Below, one piece after another: positions 61,825-64,000 of a DNA stretch of 64,000 nt. Location: assembly GCA_903813345.2 (NCBI GenBank), contig CAIIXF020000011.1, positions 14,555,754-14,619,753 on the forward strand, given 5' to 3'. A model generated the notes under the pieces. That model made no database searches, was not told the DNA's origin, and saw only the letters and a list, made by a program, of their open reading frames with translations. Source of the stretch: Owenia fusiformis (lineage: Eukaryota; Annelida; Polychaeta; Sabellida; Oweniidae). A program made the position numbers and the translations under genes. Numbering within the stretch: position 1 is the stretch's first letter; the number at the start of each line of letters is the position of its first letter.

Positions 61825-62530
61825 CCATGTGTTACCCCATTGTAGCGCCTCTTGCCCATGTTTCTATCAATATAAAACATGATATCATACACCAAATATG
61901 CATATATGTCAAATTATGTGGTTTAAAATACAGAAAAATAGATAACATTCTCCTTAGAATACCACCTTGTGTAACCCCACTTTACTGCCTTTTGCCCCTG
62001 TTTATATCAATATAAAAGGTAGCATGTAACCTTCCTTGTAACATGTGTAAAAATTTCAAGAAAATCAGTAAAGTGGTTTTCCTGGAATCACAATGACAAG
62101 ATTTATCCAAAAAACTTCCAAGATGGCCGCCAGAATGCAAGATGGCCACCGAAAGGTTAATTAGCTCTAGAACTTCTTACCATGTAATATGTGTGAAAAT
62201 TTGAAGTAAATCCATTTGGTTTTCCTGAAATCGTGATGACAAGATTTATCTTTAAACTTCCAAGATGGCTGCCAGAATGCAAGATGGCCACCGAAAAAAT
62301 AATGAGGTCTAGGACTTTTTACCATGTTACATGTGTGAACATTTGAAGTACATCTGTCATGTGGTTTTTGTGGAATCGCGATGACAATATTTATCTGAAA
62401 AAAATTCCAAGATGGCCACCAGAATGCAAGATGGCCGCTGCAAAGTTAATCAGCTCTAGAACTTCTTACCATGTAACATGTGTGAAAATTTGAAGTAAAT
62501 CCGTCTAATGGTTTACCTGGAATCGTGATG
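61825..62530. repeat. Right arrays of the 4.6-kb element
   Basis: Two units starting CACC.TGTG.AACCCC and containing CTTTTGCCCCTGTTTA at 61825 and 61955 precede inverted units of the 140-bp satellite (AAGATGGCCGCCAGAATGC). Confidence 0.85.
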
Positions 62531-62924
62531 ACAAGAAAGTGAGACTTCAGAATGCCACCTTGTCTAACCCCGTTTTGGTGCCTTTTGCCCCTGTTTACAT
62601 CAATAGAAGAGGTGTTTTCTTTAAGAGGGAAGTCTGTTCTTTCAAACGGTACAATCATTTTATGTGGGAAAGTACCGGACAACAAAACCCCTTTTCTAGA
62701 GCCCTTTTGGAAATCAGATCGGGGACTAAGAAACCCATGCCTCTCTATCGTTTCAAAAAATTTACCCAACGTGGCGGTCTCTGTTAATTTATGGCATCCA
62801 TACTTTTCTGAAAGGTAACACTTTGAGGTTCAATTTTTTGCCGGATGCCCTTGCAAACTCTCATTGGTTGCTCTGTATTGTAGCATTCCGTTACCATGGT
62901 TACGCATCTATAGGCATCTTACCT

Positions 62925-63640
62925 TGGAATCTTAAATCATTTGTAGCTTTGTCATTATTTTGTCTATAGACATGATATTGGTATCAAATTAAACATAAAT
63001 AAATTTCTCATATAATTAAAATATTCAATTATGCAAATTAGCTCATTTGCATAAATTGTGACGTCATAAATCTATTTTTGGTTCAGAATTTTCAAGTATA
63101 GGAATGTATCTTCAAGAACCGAAGCCGTATGGTAGAATTTCTTCAATGTTATGACTTTTATTCTATGAGCAGAAGGTTTAAGCAACATAGAAGTGAAAAC
63201 AGATTCAAAATTTGATCAGAACTAACAAAGTTATTAAGCTTTCTGGGCAGCTTCCATGAACGTTATCATTGAACAATTAACTTTAAACATCTTACCTGAG
63301 AATTGAAATGTTTGGTAGCTTTGTCATTATTTGGTCTACAGAGGAGATCTTGGTATTGAATTGATCCTAATTGAATAAATGGTATGGTAACGATATTCAA
63401 TTATGCAAATTAGCTAATTTGCATAAATTATGATGTCATCAATCTATTTTTGGCTCAGAACTTCCAAGTATAGCAACAAATTTATTAGATCCGAGGTTGG
63501 ATGGTGTAGTTTCTGCATAGTTCGTCATTTATTCTATGAGTGGAAGAGGTATGAGCAACATCAAAAAATATTCAAAATTGAATGAGTATTAGTAAAGTAA
63601 TTCAGCTTTTGAGGCAGCTGCTATGAACGTTACTATTTGA
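62925..63640. repeat. Tandem pair of 372-bp units
   Basis: GCTTTGTCATTATTT at 62946 and 63318 and TATGCAAATTAGCT.ATTTGCATAAATT in both units show a direct repeat of 372 bp. The TATGCAAAT...ATTTGCATA inverted pair makes two octamer-like sites per unit. The sequence to 64000 holds nothing else recognised. Confidence 0.85.
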
Positions 63641-64000
63641 CAATCATAAATAAAACACTGAAATAACAAAAATGAAACAAAGCTGATTCAAGCTTATTGA
63701 GTGAAAAATATATATTTTACATGTCACTGAAGTAGTTGGTGTATAGAAATGATATGGGTATTCATAATTTTGACTATCATTGACAGGGGTCAAAACAGTT
63801 TTTTTGATTTTGTAACATGATTTATTGTTTGTGAGAAAGTTATGGATTAATCAGTTAGTGAATGGGTGAATGGTATGGTGAAATCTGTTATGTAATCTAT
63901 AAATCATTGAAACGATTTGCTTCATAGGCGTCAATCTATTAAAAAATGCGAAACATCGTGACTGGTGAAACATCAATATTTGTGCTGCAATTCAAGCAGT

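Larger units (their letters stand above)
58130..62750. mobile_element. 4.6-kb element with long inverted repeats built of GATGGCCGCC satellites
   Basis: The arms 58141-58413 and 62460-62740 are inverted copies containing TTTTGTTGTCCGGTACTTTC, ACAGACTTCCCTCTTAAAGA and GGGGTTAGACAAGGTGGCAT. Each arm continues inward as tandem units of about 140 bp carrying GGCGGCCATCTTG (left to 59500, right from 62030). Open frames across the arms are repeat artefacts. It is probably a DNA transposon or foldback element with a degraded centre. Confidence 0.75.

Overview
The window is AT-rich eukaryotic DNA with GT-AG introns, long introns and dense interspersed and tandem repeats. Gene content (SLC10-type transporter, LRIF1-like nuclear protein, a true neurotrophin, a D-amino-acid/D-aspartate oxidase) and the repeat style point to a bilaterian animal, most likely a marine invertebrate (deuterostome or lophotrochozoan). 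The species cannot be fixed from sequence alone.

Four protein-coding genes were reconstructed by hand from splice sites with matching intron phases, and all four lie on the minus strand. (1) Positions <1-4920: an SLC10 sodium/bile-acid-cotransporter-like gene of the SLC10A3/A5 type, three exons visible, running off the left edge. (2) Positions 8428-19637: a 1254-residue LRIF1-like nuclear protein in five coding exons, with probable non-coding first exons further upstream, possibly the triplicated NRF1-type promoter/donor modules at 24.6, 27.8 and 28.6 kb. (3) Positions 32297-49199: a 280-residue neurotrophin precursor in five exons with a signal peptide, pro-region, dibasic sites and cystine-knot domain. 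Its first intron of about 10.3 kb holds a 4.46-kb inverted-repeat element. (4) Positions 52914-57580: a 339-residue D-aspartate/D-amino-acid oxidase in seven exons ending in a peroxisomal AKL signal.

Much of the rest is mobile or tandem DNA. There are TA-flanked CAGGGTG-ended (mariner-type) elements, hAT-like and other MITEs with visible target-site duplications, two multi-kilobase elements with long terminal inverted repeats (41.5-45.9 kb and 58.1-62.8 kb, the latter carrying a cysteine-rich CXC protein fragment), and about a dozen minisatellites.

The most unusual observations concern splice sites. A 52-bp minisatellite is made of repeated copies of the 3' splice acceptor of the last LRIF1-like exon and is open in all three frames. 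A 61-bp minisatellite beside SLC10 exon 2 carries copies of that exon's donor junction. A MITE sits about 20 bp from a neurotrophin acceptor and probably supplies its branch site. The oxidase has lost residues linked to D-aspartate specificity, and the neurotrophin has eight rather than six knot-region cysteines.
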